A DNA stretch of 64,000 nt from contig NBAY01000003.1 in the NCBI GenBank assembly GCA_002794775.1, positions 1,116,001 through 1,180,000 of the forward strand, written 5' to 3'. Below, piece after piece: positions 1-11,711 of this stretch. Position 1 is the stretch's first letter. Each line of letters opens with the position of its first letter. The stretch is from Porodaedalea pini. Lineage: Eukaryota; Basidiomycota; Agaricomycetes; Hymenochaetales; Hymenochaetaceae. The translations under genes and the position numbers were made by a program. Under the pieces are notes generated by a model. The model did not search any database, was not told the origin of the DNA, and saw only the letters and a program-made list of their open reading frames with translations.

Positions 1-439
1 AAAGCCTTTGCCATCAATTCTCGCTCAAAGGCAGCTAGAGACACCACATACGCCGACATGAGTGTTCAATAAGCAAGGGGTCCAAGAGTCGACAAGTCTT
101 GCCGACCAATCTTGAACGAGGAGGTAGGACGAAAGGGAGCGACGAGGTCGTCAATCGATGTAAGTGGTGGTCTACGTCTAAAATTTTCGAGTATTGATTC
201 TAAAAGGCTGTTTCGGTGTTTGCCGGTAACCAAATTTTGTATTTGTGAGACCCAGATACTATATTTGAACTGTACTTACTTGCTGAAATCAAGCCGGACA
301 AGCATCTAGTCTATTGCTAATACTATCGACGTCATAAACTAACGTGAGGTAATGAACTCGTAAATATATGCTACAGAAAAAAAAATGTAAATGAAATCAA
401 AGCAAGTATTAAAAGGCTCTGTCGTAACAAAAACCAAAA
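1..439. other. Intergenic, no gene seen
   Basis: AT-rich stretch downstream of the MFS transporter. I see no coding exon with a convincing product; the short open frame near 112-309 has no recognisable protein features. It may hold the transporter's 3' UTR. Confidence 0.5.
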
Positions 440-2655
440 TTAGAATTTCCCCCAGAAACTGCCCAATACCAAACATCTAGACGTCCACATTACAGCAACT
501 GAAATAATTATCGCCGTTCCTAAGTATTAAATGAATAAGCGCAAACGTCTCTTAAGTGCTTAATATTTAGATGTTTAGCGTACCTGCATAGATTCCGACA
601 GCAGTATAACTGCCGGTTGCCACGTTTATCGCTCCAGAAATCGGCGGCCCAGCGAGGGCTCCGGTAGCTAGCACCGACATAAACATCCCTGTCCTGCGAC
701 CCACGTCGCTAGTGTCTCCTGCATCGACTGGTCAGAACATTGTAGGCAAATTTAGGTACGACTGGACTTGCCAAGCGCAATCATAGGAGCCGCAATCAAC
801 GAGACGTACGCTCCAGATGACAGTCTGCAAGTATGTCAATTAGCAGCAGCACTTTACACTATTTTGTGGTATCCATACCCATAAACGACAGCAACCGCGA
901 TGTAACTTGACTGTCCGCGGACGAAAGGCCATATGTACGTCAGAATTCCAGCAACTAATGTGAAAGGTGCCATTATGTTAATGGCACCTGTACCAATACA
1001 GATCAGCCTTCATCTCACTTAAAAAGGTCACAGCGGCAATCACCAATTTTGTCTGCGAGATAACCTGATCCTAAGCGTCCCGCCATCGAGGAAGCATTGG
1101 CTATGGACACAAGATAAAATGTAAAGTTGTCGTTGACACCGTTCACAGCTGCGCTGACGTCGATATAAGTTAAGACTGTGCAGAGGGAGAAGAACATGTT
1201 TAGAACTGTAGCCATGCAACAAACACTTGACCAGACCTGTGTATAGACCGAGAAAGGCTATGAAGCTCGAAGCCGTGTAAATACTATATGGGAGTGACCT
1301 GAAAGCGCGAAGATTGAGCAAGCCGCCAGAAACAACCACAGGAGGCAGGCGGCGGGTTAGTGTCTGCAAATCGTTTTCTTATTAAGCTCAAGGGCAAGAA
1401 CGCTGAGTCCCTCATTGACTCACTAGATTTGCTACGCTCAAAGTAAATATAAGTATAAACCCCATCACTCTCATTGTCCAAGGGAATCTTTTATATATAT
1501 ATTTATATTGCTCAGTTTTTGATTCGAGAGCGAATGAGGTGGATGACTAACCCTATCTCTTCGACCAATTTGTGAAATGCGATAGGAAGGACCGTACCGC
1601 CCGTTGAAGAGCCGCATGCAATAATTCCTAATGCGAGACCTCTTCGCTTTTTGAACCAGTGCGAGATAACGGCTACAGTGGGTCCAAAGATAACTCCAGA
1701 CGCTAACTAGGATCAGAGGATCAGAACGTCAGCGGTCAACGGGTCACCGATCGATGTCATACATAATGCCGCACTTACGCCTACTGCTAGACCTTGACAG
1801 AGAATAAACTGCCAGTACTCGGTGCACTGCGCAATTAGGAAAGTTGCCACGATCATCAGGCAACTGGCCAGGAACAACGGAAGCCTGAAATATCCCAAAT
1901 CGAATAGACGCCCGGTGATGATCGACGGCAGGAATGTGAATGAATACTGAATAACCGTTCGATTATGAATGCAAAAAAAGGAATCCGTCATGAGAAATTC
2001 ACCTGAATCGAGCCAATCCACGCTCTGTACATAAATTAGCAGGAGAAGGATTAGATAACTTGCCCCTACTCACATATTTGAGGCTGACGTATCTTGAAGC
2101 AGCGTCTGTTCGTAGTACGACTGGAAGGCCTGATTGAAATAATCCGGGTGAGTTTCGAGCCATTACTTGCACATGTCTGACCTACACCCCATGAGTTAAC
2201 AAATCCGAAGCTCGACACAACGATATCAGATTTAAGTTACGAAACGTCCAGACAACAATGGCTTCTAGCTTACCTAGAAAAGGTCGTGCAGCAGCCCTAG
2301 AGAACCACATCGAAGAACGGTCAGCAGAGCGTATGAGAACAAGAAGGGGACGACATACACCGAGGACGACAAGCCATGCGCGCAAACCGCCATCCGGGAA
2401 ATCATCATCCTTTCCTTCTGGCTCTTGGATGGCTGCCCTAGTTGCCTCGCGTTCCTCTTTAACAAGTGTTTCAGGATCGTTAAGTGTTTGCCCGTCTACG
2501 GACTTCGCACGGCCTTCAGCAGTGACCCCGCCAACGCCGGTAAAGAGCGTAGCGTCCTTGTCAGTGGGTGTGGCGCCCATGATCGATTTCTTCTCGACAT
2601 GTTCAGAGGACACTACGTACAAGCCATCCACTGAATCGCCGTGAGCATTCTCCAT
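440..2655 (-). CDS. MFS transporter, monocarboxylate (MCT/MCH) type
   Basis: Multi-exon major facilitator protein of the fungal monocarboxylate-transporter-like group, a plasma-membrane or organellar 12-helix carrier; the substrate cannot be told. The start ATG is at 2655. The N-terminus is a long polar, acidic tail ending in DDDFPDGGLRAWLVVLG, the family's hallmark entry into helix 1. Later exons read SSFGFVNSWGV (about 2187-2214), QAFQSYYEQTLLQDTSAS (about 2079-2128) and SIQYSFTFLPSIITGRLFDLG. The 3' exons read LAGPPISGAINVATGSYTAVGIYAG and then, after one more intron, a last helix ending WGKF and TAA at 440-442. Every piece examined keeps frame across plausible GT-AG introns, so the gene looks intact although it is cut into many short exons. 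Family assignment is firm; exact exon ends in the middle (about 1000-1950) were not all resolved. Confidence 0.85.
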
Positions 2656-3095
2656 GATGTCGCAAATGCGTGGTAAATTCACAACGATCTTCGAGCCAGT
2701 GCCAGTGCTAGTGTTTTATGACCCGGGGAAAGCGGGGTCGATGTTTTTCCGAGTGTACGTTCCTATTATTTTAAGGTTGAGTGTCGGGTTATCGGCCTAT
2801 ACGTCCATGAGAGTAAGAGAAAGACTCAAAGAGCCAGCCCCGACCCATTGCTCCGACGTTTCGCATTTGCGTCGCGGATGCCAGAAGGTAACAGTACTAG
2901 TGTAGCAGCTTACAGCTGTGAAAATCAAGATAAGTCTGCTAAACTTAGTTTATAAGTGTGGGAAGCGCTTTCTATACAAAGAAAGCAGTGCGATGCGGAA
3001 GTAGCTCAGCCGCAGCATGAAGTCTACTCACGTTAACGACTCGTTCCGCACCACCATCTTCGACACACTCTTACCTGCTTGTACGGCAGCGAGCA
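2656..3095. promoter_or_regulatory. Divergent intergenic region, MFS transporter / zinc-ribbon gene
   Basis: About 440 bp between the start codons of the divergently transcribed MFS transporter and zinc-ribbon gene. It should hold both promoters by position. I do not recognise a specific operator or TATA box in it. Confidence 0.4.
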
Positions 3096-3802
3096 ATGGA
3101 CTTCTTTTGTGAGTCTTTTCATTTGGAAAGGAAGAGATGTTGTCTCATGCCGAGCATTATCTACAGTTTGCTTGCCGATTATATGTGAGCTATTATTTCA
3201 CCTAGTGCTTCCCGGACCCTGGAGAGCCGACCCGGAACGACGTCTCCGTGTCAAGAGCTCAGGTCAACGTTTCAGGGCATGTGCATGTACTGATTTCATT
3301 TCCAGTCGGGTGTCCCACTAAGATTCATCCGGACGGGGACCAGTCTCCTAGGGTCTGCCCTAGGTATGTATGCCATTCTTCTATCCAGTTCGTCATGTTG
3401 CTGAAGAAGAACACAGGTGCAACAATGGTATGTTCTTCATCTCCTATTAGCACGTATTTCGTTTTTCACATTTCCTTCTTCCAGCTTCCGTCTTCCAGGC
3501 CAAGTCTCGCACGTGGTTTGAACTCTGCTGGGTCCCACTCATTCCTATGAACTCGAATCACATTTGGTGCTGCAGTATATGCCAGTGGCAGGTGCCAATG
3601 CAGCAAGGGTAAGTAATTCAGACCAACTCGTTTCGTGTGCTTCATTAGTCTTCCCGACAGGTGGGAGCCAATGCGTCCTGGTGTAGGGTTCGCACCAGGA
3701 TGGCAACAGCAGGCTCAACAGGGGTGGCATGGAAGTCCCGGCCCGATATCACCACAGCAGTCTGGATACGCCCCCACATACATCAATCAGCACCAGAAGT
3801 GA
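3096..3802 (+). CDS. Small zinc-ribbon protein (zinc_ribbon_15-like)
   Basis: I assemble a 121-residue protein from six exons: 3096-3108, 3167-3184, 3306-3363, 3417-3427, 3485-3608 and 3661-3802. All introns are GT-AG and all phases fit (366 nt, 122 codons with stop). The N-terminus MDFFFCLPIIFGCPTKI leads to a first zinc-ribbon half VCPRCNNG, then KSRTWFELCWVPLIPM and a second half WCCSICQWQVP, followed by a Gln/Gly/Pro-rich tail ending NQHQK. The two CxxC pairs and the RTWFEL(C)WVPLIP core match a short fungal family annotated only as zinc-ribbon proteins; the molecular role is unknown. The fourth exon is only 11 nt yet supplies the second cysteine of the first CxxC, so a gene caller that misses it would destroy the zinc site. 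Confidence 0.85.
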
Positions 3803-3910
3803 AAAAGGCTGCGTCGAACAATGATAACGACCAATTCGGATTGATTCGGACTTCAATAATTGCACTTTTTACAGTCGTACGACCCTATGTATCTCCATCT
3901 CTATCGTGTA

Positions 3911-5738
3911 TCAACTTCGCCATATCATGAAACTCTTGCTTCTTTTCTCCCGTCGAGTGCGGAACAATATCCCAAATCCTGCTCCTCCGAGAAGGGAGAA
4001 GATCAGTGTGGCTGCAAAAATCACACCGGGCTTAGGCGGACTCGAGTCATGGAAGAGTAAGCCAGCGTGCGGGAGCGAGGTTGAGGAATCGTTCCCCCGA
4101 ACGATTTGAAACTGTTGGGATGTCTGCGACGCATTCGTCGTGCCCAAGAGACCGATCAATGGCGGCGAAGACGTGGTTGCTGCATGATGGATAACATAGA
4201 CATTCTATACATAGTAATCAGCAAGGCCGTCGGAGTTAGGGCTAGTGGTGCAACACACCCTCAGGAAGATATCTCCAAAAAGCCAGTCCCCTGAGAAGAC
4301 CTGGGAGAAGGTCAGGATCGAGTGAGTGTTGAAAATTCGAAGCACACTCAAGTATGCATGCGCTCAATAGAAGACGGCACTCACCCCATCGTTGCTTTGT
4401 ATGCCGCCTAAACACCAGCCATTAGCTGGGTGTTTTCCAGCAGGCATCCAACTGACGTCTGACGGATCCAAAATTATATCCTGGCGCGAACTATCATTCC
4501 CCAAGAGAAAGCCAACGGTCACAGCGTGGTCGCAGCGTACTTGCCATCTTCCATCGTCACCCTTCTGCGCACTACCGGCAATGGTCCAGAAATTGTCCAC
4601 ATCACGACTGGGGCCCAGAATCAACGTTGTTCCAGTGTCCAGAACTGCAATAGGCGAAGGCGAGCCACGGACTTTGGATGGCGAAAGTGCGAATGGGACA
4701 GATACAGAGTTCACAGATAGCGATAGCAAAGGGAGCTTCCAATAGTCATAGTCCGCACCTTGAGAAGCAAAGACAGGAGAATACGATATCTCAGAGAGTC
4801 GGTCGGCGTAGCGAGGATCGATTTGCCCAACTGAGAAAGAACTCGAGAAGTTGTCTGTGCTTAGTTTAAACGAGAAAAGGCGTTTGCCAGGATCAATGCT
4901 AGCAAAGACATTGTCGAGTAGCGTTCGGCCGATCGTCATAGATATTGCGGCCTCCACCGGGAAAGCAAATCCAAGCACGCCTAGCACCCCTTTGAGAATC
5001 TCAACATGATCGACAAGGAAACACTAGTACTACTCACCGCTCACTCCCGTAGTAGATAATCCCATGTTCATAGTATTATTAGCCAGAGCTGGAAGACCAT
5101 AGGCATGAAAAGGAAGCATTTTTACGGCGAAATGACCGGCTCACCTAGGACTTGCGAGAATACCATGTAAGGTCCGAAAGACACCGTCTCATACGCTATA
5201 GCCCCTGACACCGCGCCTGTCAGATAGTTAAGACTGAACGGCACGTTGGCAAGTGCTAGAGCAGGAGTCGGGTTGTATTTCTTGATCCGTTGGCAGTCAT
5301 CATTGGTACATGCCGACGAGACGATCCACTATGCAATTAGCATTAGATGGATTCTAGGCTCTTCATTAGTTCTGCACGTACCAAGTCAGAGGATCCGGTA
5401 TCAAAGATTGCTTCAAACCGCTGGTCGCCGACGCTGAAATTCAGTTAAGCACCGATCTTGGTAAAACAACGAAGTCGGATAAAGGGGAGAAAATACCTCA
5501 ATGGAACAAGATACGCGCTGCGAAGCATGTCAAATGGAGCGGCCCGAACGAACTTACTGTCTGCTTACTATCCGTCGGCATTCTGTAGTTGGACTTCACC
5601 ATAGTCTTTTTGACCTGCAAAAAACGATGGAAATATTTGTTGCTTGTGAACCCTAGAAAGAGGCAAAGTGAAGCCAGCTGAAGCAGCAGATCGGCTATTG
5701 ACACTTGTAAGGTGATGACCAGACGAAATAGATCCCAT
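3911..5738 (-). CDS. Membrane-anchored aspartic protease (pepsin family A1)
   Basis: Pepsin-like aspartyl endopeptidase. Both catalytic motifs are present: FDTGSSDL (about 5380-5402) and VLDTGTTLILGP in the exon between 4364 and 4990. The surrounding A1 landmarks are also intact: AYLVPLSVGDQRFEAI, WIVSSACTNDDC, VLGVLGFAFPVEAAI, WLFGDIFLR and NVYVIHHA. After the catalytic fold comes a Ser/Thr-rich stretch, then one hydrophobic segment GVIFAATLIFSLLGGAGFG followed by basic FRTRREKRSK, so the enzyme is probably held in a membrane with its active site outside the cytosol. The last codon precedes TGA at 3911-3913. The start is the weak point: the ATG at 5738 gives MGSISSGHHLTS without an obvious signal peptide, and an intron with a poor donor (GTCAAA) is needed to skip in-frame stops near 5570. 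A missed upstream signal-peptide exon is likely. Confidence 0.82.
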
Positions 5739-6226
5739 AGCAAATTAGAAGAGAGTGATATGCTCGGTAGGACACCGCACAAGGGACTGCATTCGGTACG
5801 GAACCTGAAGAACATGAGCGGCTGACATGCGCTTTCACGGTGAGGCTGGCAAGACATGGTTTCGGAATGTTTCGAAGTGACAGACGCCGATAGTGGCTAG
5901 CGGTATGAGAAAAACTTAGTTAGCTCGAGCAGAGAGAATGAGCGAGCATATCGAACGGTCGCAACAGATCAAACCATCGATTCGAGGCGGAAACCAATTA
6001 AATGATCAATCCGTATACGAGGTACTGAAGTGGAAAATCGTAAAATGTAACAATAACAGGGGATGCACACCTCCGCAAGCAGAGGGCACCGAATGGCTTC
6101 ACGTGGAGGGAAAGGAACATGTGTTTAACGACAGGGATAGAAGAAAAGGGGAAGTCCATCCGGGAGAAATCTGAGTCAACACTTCACAGTCATATCCTAG
6201 AAGTTGCCGAGCGGAAGACTCCCCGA
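5739..6226. other. Intergenic, no gene seen
   Basis: Between the aspartic protease start and the YPT1 stop, both on the minus strand. It may contain a missing signal-peptide exon of the protease and YPT1's 3' UTR. The open frame at 5938-6174 on the plus strand has no recognisable product. Confidence 0.4.
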
Positions 6227-7287
6227 TTAAGAGCAGCAGCCACTGCCAGCCTGCTGTTGCAGGGACTCGCTCTTTCCCGGTGTGACCGTGCTGGCCTTGG
6301 CCGCGGGGGTGGAAGTGGATCCCATCCTGCACAACATATTAGGTATGATTCATCGAAAAACGGGAGACGGGGCTTACCGCTCCTTAATCTCTCTCGCCAT
6401 CGTCAGGAAAGCCTGCTCAACATTGACGGCCGTCTTTGCTGAGGTCTCTAGGAAAGGGATACCCAGCGTCTTAGCGAATTCCTATAACACAGTATGTCAC
6501 TTAACTGTAGAAAATATTAGAAATCAAATATCGCTTACATTCGCAACGGTATACTCGACGACCTTCTCGCTAGCACGATCTGACTTGTTCCCAACAAGAA
6601 GCTTGTTCACGCCTTCTGATGCGTAGCGGTCAATCTCTTGCAGCCACTGCTTCACGTTCCGGTAAGTGTCTGACAAAAGCAAGTTAACAAAAGAAAATAA
6701 TAAAGGGGTGATAGTTACCTACCATTATCAGTCACGTCGTACACAACTATGATCCCATGTGCACCGCGATAGTATGATGAAGTGATTGTGCGGAACCGTT
6801 CTTGGCCTGAAGAAGGAGAATTAGGTTGAACTCCTTATAGAGTGCGAAAGGCTGTGCTAACCCGCTGTATCCCACTGTAACGAGAACACGTCAGTCAAAG
6901 CTTCCAGCAATTAATGGACATTGCAAGAAATGCGGGCAAGTACCAGAAAGCAGCATGCTTCAAAACGTAACAAGAAGGACCAGATTTACGGGAAGGGGGC
7001 GGAGGAGTTTAAAATTAAAATGGCTTACGCACAATCTGAAGCTTCACGGTCTTCCCATCAAGTTCAATCGTCCTGATCTTAAAGTCAACTCCAATTGTGC
7101 TAATGTAACTTTCGGTGTATGTGTCATCTGCAAAACGCAGCAGAAGACAGGACTGTAACGCGCAGAAATGAGTGAGTCGAACTGTTCAAACAGGTGATGA
7201 CGACTGCAGAGAAAGACACACCTTGCCGACGCCGGAGTCACCAATGAGGAGAAGTTTGAAGAGATAGTCGTATTCGCTCGCGTGCAT
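6227..7287 (-). CDS. YPT1: Rab GTPase Ypt1/Rab1
   Basis: Small GTPase controlling ER-to-Golgi and intra-Golgi vesicle traffic. It starts at ATG 7287 with [22 protein letters not shown], giving the P-loop GDSGVGK. Downstream exons give the switch I/II region ([18 protein letters not shown], then WDTAG with QERFRT), the G4 motif in a GNKSD context, and ETSAKT. The C-terminus runs [14 protein letters not shown] and ends AGSGCCS before TAA at 6227-6229. The CC pair near the end is the double-geranylgeranylation site used by Rab GGTase, whose alpha subunit is encoded at 58961-60427. The gene is cut by many introns. Residues unique to Rab1 ([17 protein letters not shown] and the switch regions) separate it from Sec4/Rab8, and I am confident in the orthology. 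Confidence 0.93.
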
Positions 7288-7641
7288 ATCTAGTGTCGAG
7301 TGCGCTGCAGCAGTGGACTGGGTAGGAAAGATGGAAGACGGTGGCTGAGGGCAGCGGAGACAGGAGAATGACGAGTCGAGGCTGCGAGTCTCAGGTAATG
7401 ATGTCCTTTGTCACGTTCACGTTACATGCATATATGTAACGCAACTCACAAAAATAGAACATTAAATGCTCATTCACTTCTACTTCACAGACGCGCCTTC
7501 TCAAAGGGCTGAAACTGCGGAGGCGCTGAATCCTCGAGGCGCCCGTTCGACGCCGTATATATAATGCGCGCATTGGAGCTGCGTGCTCTACACTCCTCTT
7601 TTCAACCACCACCAGTTCATCCCCAACCCTCTGCTGCTCGT
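7288..7641. promoter_or_regulatory. Divergent promoter region YPT1 / Argonaute
   Basis: About 354 bp separate the two start codons. A TATA-like GTATATATAATGCG lies near 7553-7566, about 80 bp before the Argonaute ATG, and could serve that gene. No other site is recognised. Confidence 0.45.
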
Positions 7642-10600
7642 ATGTCCTTGCCACCCGTGTTCCAACTCGCGCGTCGCCCCGGAATATGCACCCAAGGGAG
7701 CAACTTCGAGGTCATAGCCAATACTTTCGAAGTTCGTTCTTTTCCTAAGGAGCCATTTTTTCATTACGACGGTAAGCCATATGTGCATTCGATGAACCGT
7801 GCTCATCAACGTTCATCTAGTTGGTTAGTAGTTGTTCAACGCTGTGCACAATCATGAGGCTATTAACAAGGTCCCTCCAGTAATCGACCCCGTTGTCAAT
7901 ACTTCAAGGTCAGTCCAAAGGCCTAGCTAAGCAATGGTATGAAACGTTATTCAAGGATTTTCAAGGCGTGCGGGCGAAATACTACACCGCCTACAAACCC
8001 ATACGGCTCCAAGCGTATTTAGTAGCTCGGTTACCGCGTTCGACGGAGCGCGGAACTTATACGTCCTGAAGCGACCCCTGTTTGCGGAAGGCGCCATGAC
8101 CGTATGTTGTGTTCGTTTGGCGAGTGTTGAATTCCTCAAGAAAGCCACGCTTTTCTAGTTTACGGTCAACATGAGCGACCGTCCTCCCGTTGGTCCGAAG
8201 CCTAGGGGTTTGTTTACTGTGACAATCAAAAAAGTTGCTGATATTATGCCTGGGTACGTAAATCTAGGCATTTTACTTCTTTACCTCTGATTTCCACTGT
8301 GCTAGAGACTTGATGCGAGTATTGCAAGGACAAGACGCTGGGATGCCAATGACAACTACACCTTTGCAAGTGCTCAACGTTTTTGTTCAACAAGCCGCTG
8401 CTTTGTACGCTAGCCGTCTATCAGTTCACGAAGGCAATGTTGATCCTGTTCTAGACGATTTCCGGTACACACCAAACAAAAGTTCTATGAGGATACGGGT
8501 CATGATTCGTTCGGAGGGTTTGAGATCTGGCGTGGATTCTTTGCGTTTGTTTATACCTCACGTCGAACTCGCGACGTGGACTAATCAATCATTGCTTTCA
8601 GATCGGTTAGGCCCACCTTAGGAAAGTTATTAGTGAATGTGGACATGGCGACCGGTGTGATGTAAGTATTCATGTATGATCAAGTCAAAGACTGCTGACT
8701 CCAAGAATGTTGAAGGTACCAACGCGGACCTCTAATCGACTTTATTCTCGCATTCTTCAAAATTCGCGATTACCGGTTGCTGAATGAGCTCCATGAGGGC
8801 CACCGGGAATGGTCAAGAGTTAAAAGTGTTCTCAAACATCTCCAAATCATACAGCAGCCGAGTAACCGGCTTAGGAAGATCAAGACGATCACTCCGAAGG
8901 CAGGGGGGTATGAATTCACGCTTCGGGACGGCCAGTCAACGACTGTAGCGGTTCGTTGGTTTAACTGTATCGTCACACGTCTCGAACACTAATTGCTCAA
9001 CGTAGGACCACTTCCGCAACACCCATGGAATTAATCTCAGATATCCGCAAATGCCTGGCATCGTCACAAATCGAGATGAAGTCGTCCCTTTTGAATTATG
9101 TGTGATAAAGGAGGGGCAACTCTTCAAGAAGAAGACGTCTCCAGAGTTGATGGCACAGATGTTAAATTTCTCAAAGAAAAGGCCAAACGAGAGAATTGGT
9201 ATCGTGCAGAGGGGTATTGGGGTTTGTACTTCCTATTTGCGGCAACGAGATAGACGGGCTCTGACGAAAATTTGTAGTTAATGCAGTTTGGCGACTCACC
9301 GTATATACAGCAAGCCGGAATGAGTATATCCTCACGGCCTATGGAAATCCAAGGAAAGCTTCTCGATCCTCCTGCTATGGCTTACGGGAAAGGATTCACG
9401 CAGAAGGTTAGTCTCTCATGGAAATGAAAGTGGTCATGAACCTCAAGCTCCTCTAGCCGAAGAGCGGCGCATGGAACATGGTTGGGAGACAACTGGTGGA
9501 GCCAATGCCCGTCAAGACATGGGGTGTCGTCTGCTTCGAGCCAATAGCTGTTGAACCGATTCAGAGGTTCGTGAGCGCTCTCGCAGAGGCCATGATGGCT
9601 GTCGGTGAGTTGATACAAATACATAACTAGGTTCATCTCGCTAATGTATTCATCAGGCATGAGTACGCCAATCGTTAATGTGTCCGTCGTTATTATTAAT
9701 ATTGGAGTAGATGTTCAGAACCCGCGTCCACCTATCAAATTTGCTTCTCCACTCCAAGCGGATGCGGTATTTGTCTAGCCTTTTTGCTCTGTATTTTGCT
9801 TACCTGGCATCAGGAGTTGGGAAGCCTCTGCAAGGAAGCCGTGAAGGCCACGAAACAGCCTCCGACTATACTTATCATCATACTCCCTCAGAGTGCTGCT
9901 GCCCTGCGGAAAACGGTGAAGCAGTTCGGCGACATTATTTCAGGTGTTGTTACGCAATGCGTGGTGGGTTTGCTTTTATTTGTATATGCCAGTGCGTTTG
10001 ACTGACTTAGGCTCCTGTTCAGCGCGTCGATAAGATGCTGAGGGCGAACAATCAGTATCATAACAATCTAATCTTAAAGTAAGCAGAAGGAGTTGCTATT
10101 CAGGTATCACTCTGCCTAATCTTGATATACTGAAGAATCAATGCAAAACTCGGTGGGATAAACACTGTTCCATCAAAAGACTCTCCGTCCTTCAAGTGGT
10201 TTTTGGATGGCAAGACTATGGTTGTCGGTAAGGCAATGAAACTTGCTGAGCACACGTGCCGGAAAGCTGACGGCTATGCTAGGTGCGGATGTCACACACC
10301 CAGGTCCAGGGGTCTTACGTCCTTCGGTCGCAGCTTTGGTTGCATCTTATGACGAAGGAGCAGCGAAGTACATCTCCACATTAGCTGCCCAAGGACCGAG
10401 AACAGAAATCATCGAGAGCCTGGAAAGTCTTATGTCTGTGAGTCATCTTTGTTTTTCAAATTTGGTGCATCCATTGAAGAGGTTTTCATGTACATCACAG
10501 TACGCATTAGACATGTTTTCCAGGTATAGACGATTCATTGCCGAGAGGTTGAAGTCAAATGCTGTTCCAATACTTCCAACAAGAATAGTATTCTATAGGG

Positions 10601-11479
10601 ATGGTGTGTCTGAGGGAGAAATTCAGAAGGTTGTAGAAGACGAGATCAAGCAAATCATGAGTATGTTCGGTCTTCTTCCCTAATGCTAACTGTCATCACC
10701 GTGAAAACTCACCACACCTTTCTGCGTGTATCGTTTCAGACGCGATAGAGAGCATCTACGCTGAACAGAAAGTTCCCTTTCGAGCCAAGCTGACCTTCAT
10801 AGTCGTTGGCAAGCGGCACAACATCCGTTTCATTCCAAAGGAAGGCCGAGGCGCAGATAGAAGCGGGAATGCGCCCGCCGGTCTTCTGATCGACCAAGGT
10901 ATCACAGCCCCTGGTATCTTTGACTTTTACCTACAGTCGCATGCCGGTTTACTCGGAAGTACGAAATAATTTTCATTCTACAACGTGAGAACGACATTCA
11001 TTCTCATCCTTTAGCTTCACGGCCTAGTCACTACATAGTGGTGAAGGACGATAATAGTTTCGATGCAAATACGTACGTAATTCAGCAATTAACTCAGGTT
11101 TGCATGCTTATTTCACTAGTCTGGAAGGCTTTTCGTTTGACTTATGCCACACTTATGCCCGTGCTACGCGCTCCGTCTCCATCCCCGCACCCTGTTACTG
11201 TAAGTCGAAATAAATATCGCTAACAATCTCGTCTAACAAACCTTATTTGTTTGCAGACGCGGACGTGAGTTTAGCTATTTTTCATAGCGATGGAACGCAC
11301 ACTTATTTTAAAGACTCGTTTTGTAGATCGCTTGCGATAGGGCCGATTATCATTTCGATCCAATCCTCAACTATGACGACGACCTGTCTTCGGTCGACGG
11401 TCCATTCGATATGGCACCTTGGCTTAAAGGGTTCAAGAACGTGCACAAAAATCAGGCTACAAACATGTACTTCATGTAG
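7642..11479 (+). CDS. Argonaute (PAZ-PIWI), slicer residues intact
   Basis: Guide-RNA-binding effector of RNA silencing. The ATG at 7642 opens MSLPPVFQLARRPG, the usual RRPG entry to the Ago N domain. Exons then give the N domain, the linker (PTLGKLLVNVDMATGVM, YQRGPLIDFILAFF), a PAZ-like part, LRYPQMPGIVTNRDEVVPFE, MQFGDSPYIQQAG with the MID entry, and GAWNMVGRQ. The PIWI domain is complete: MVVGADVTHPGPG (first Asp), PRTEIIESLE (glutamate finger), FYRDGVSEGE (second Asp), PSHYIVVKDDN (His), then CHTYARATRSVSIPAP and a C-terminus ending ATNMYFM, TAG at 11477-11479. All D-E-D-H positions known for slicing Argonautes are present, so the protein is predicted to be cleavage-competent. More than ten short introns interrupt it. 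No Dicer or RdRP lies in the window. Confidence 0.93.
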
Positions 11480-11711
11480 ACCTGACGAGAGATCAATGTT
11501 TTCTATTCTTGACGCCGAAACTTGTATCATTCGACTCCGAATTCTTTATTACGGCTGGGCCTTCGTGTCTCTGGCGATTCGTGTTGTATCGTTATCACCC
11601 GCACGTTTGTTCTTTTATTTTAGGTAGATGACCACGTAGACGTTAGAAATGCTGTAGCATCACAAGACAGAGTAGGCGCTTCCAGTAGATGATCGTAATA
11701 AATGAACGTAT

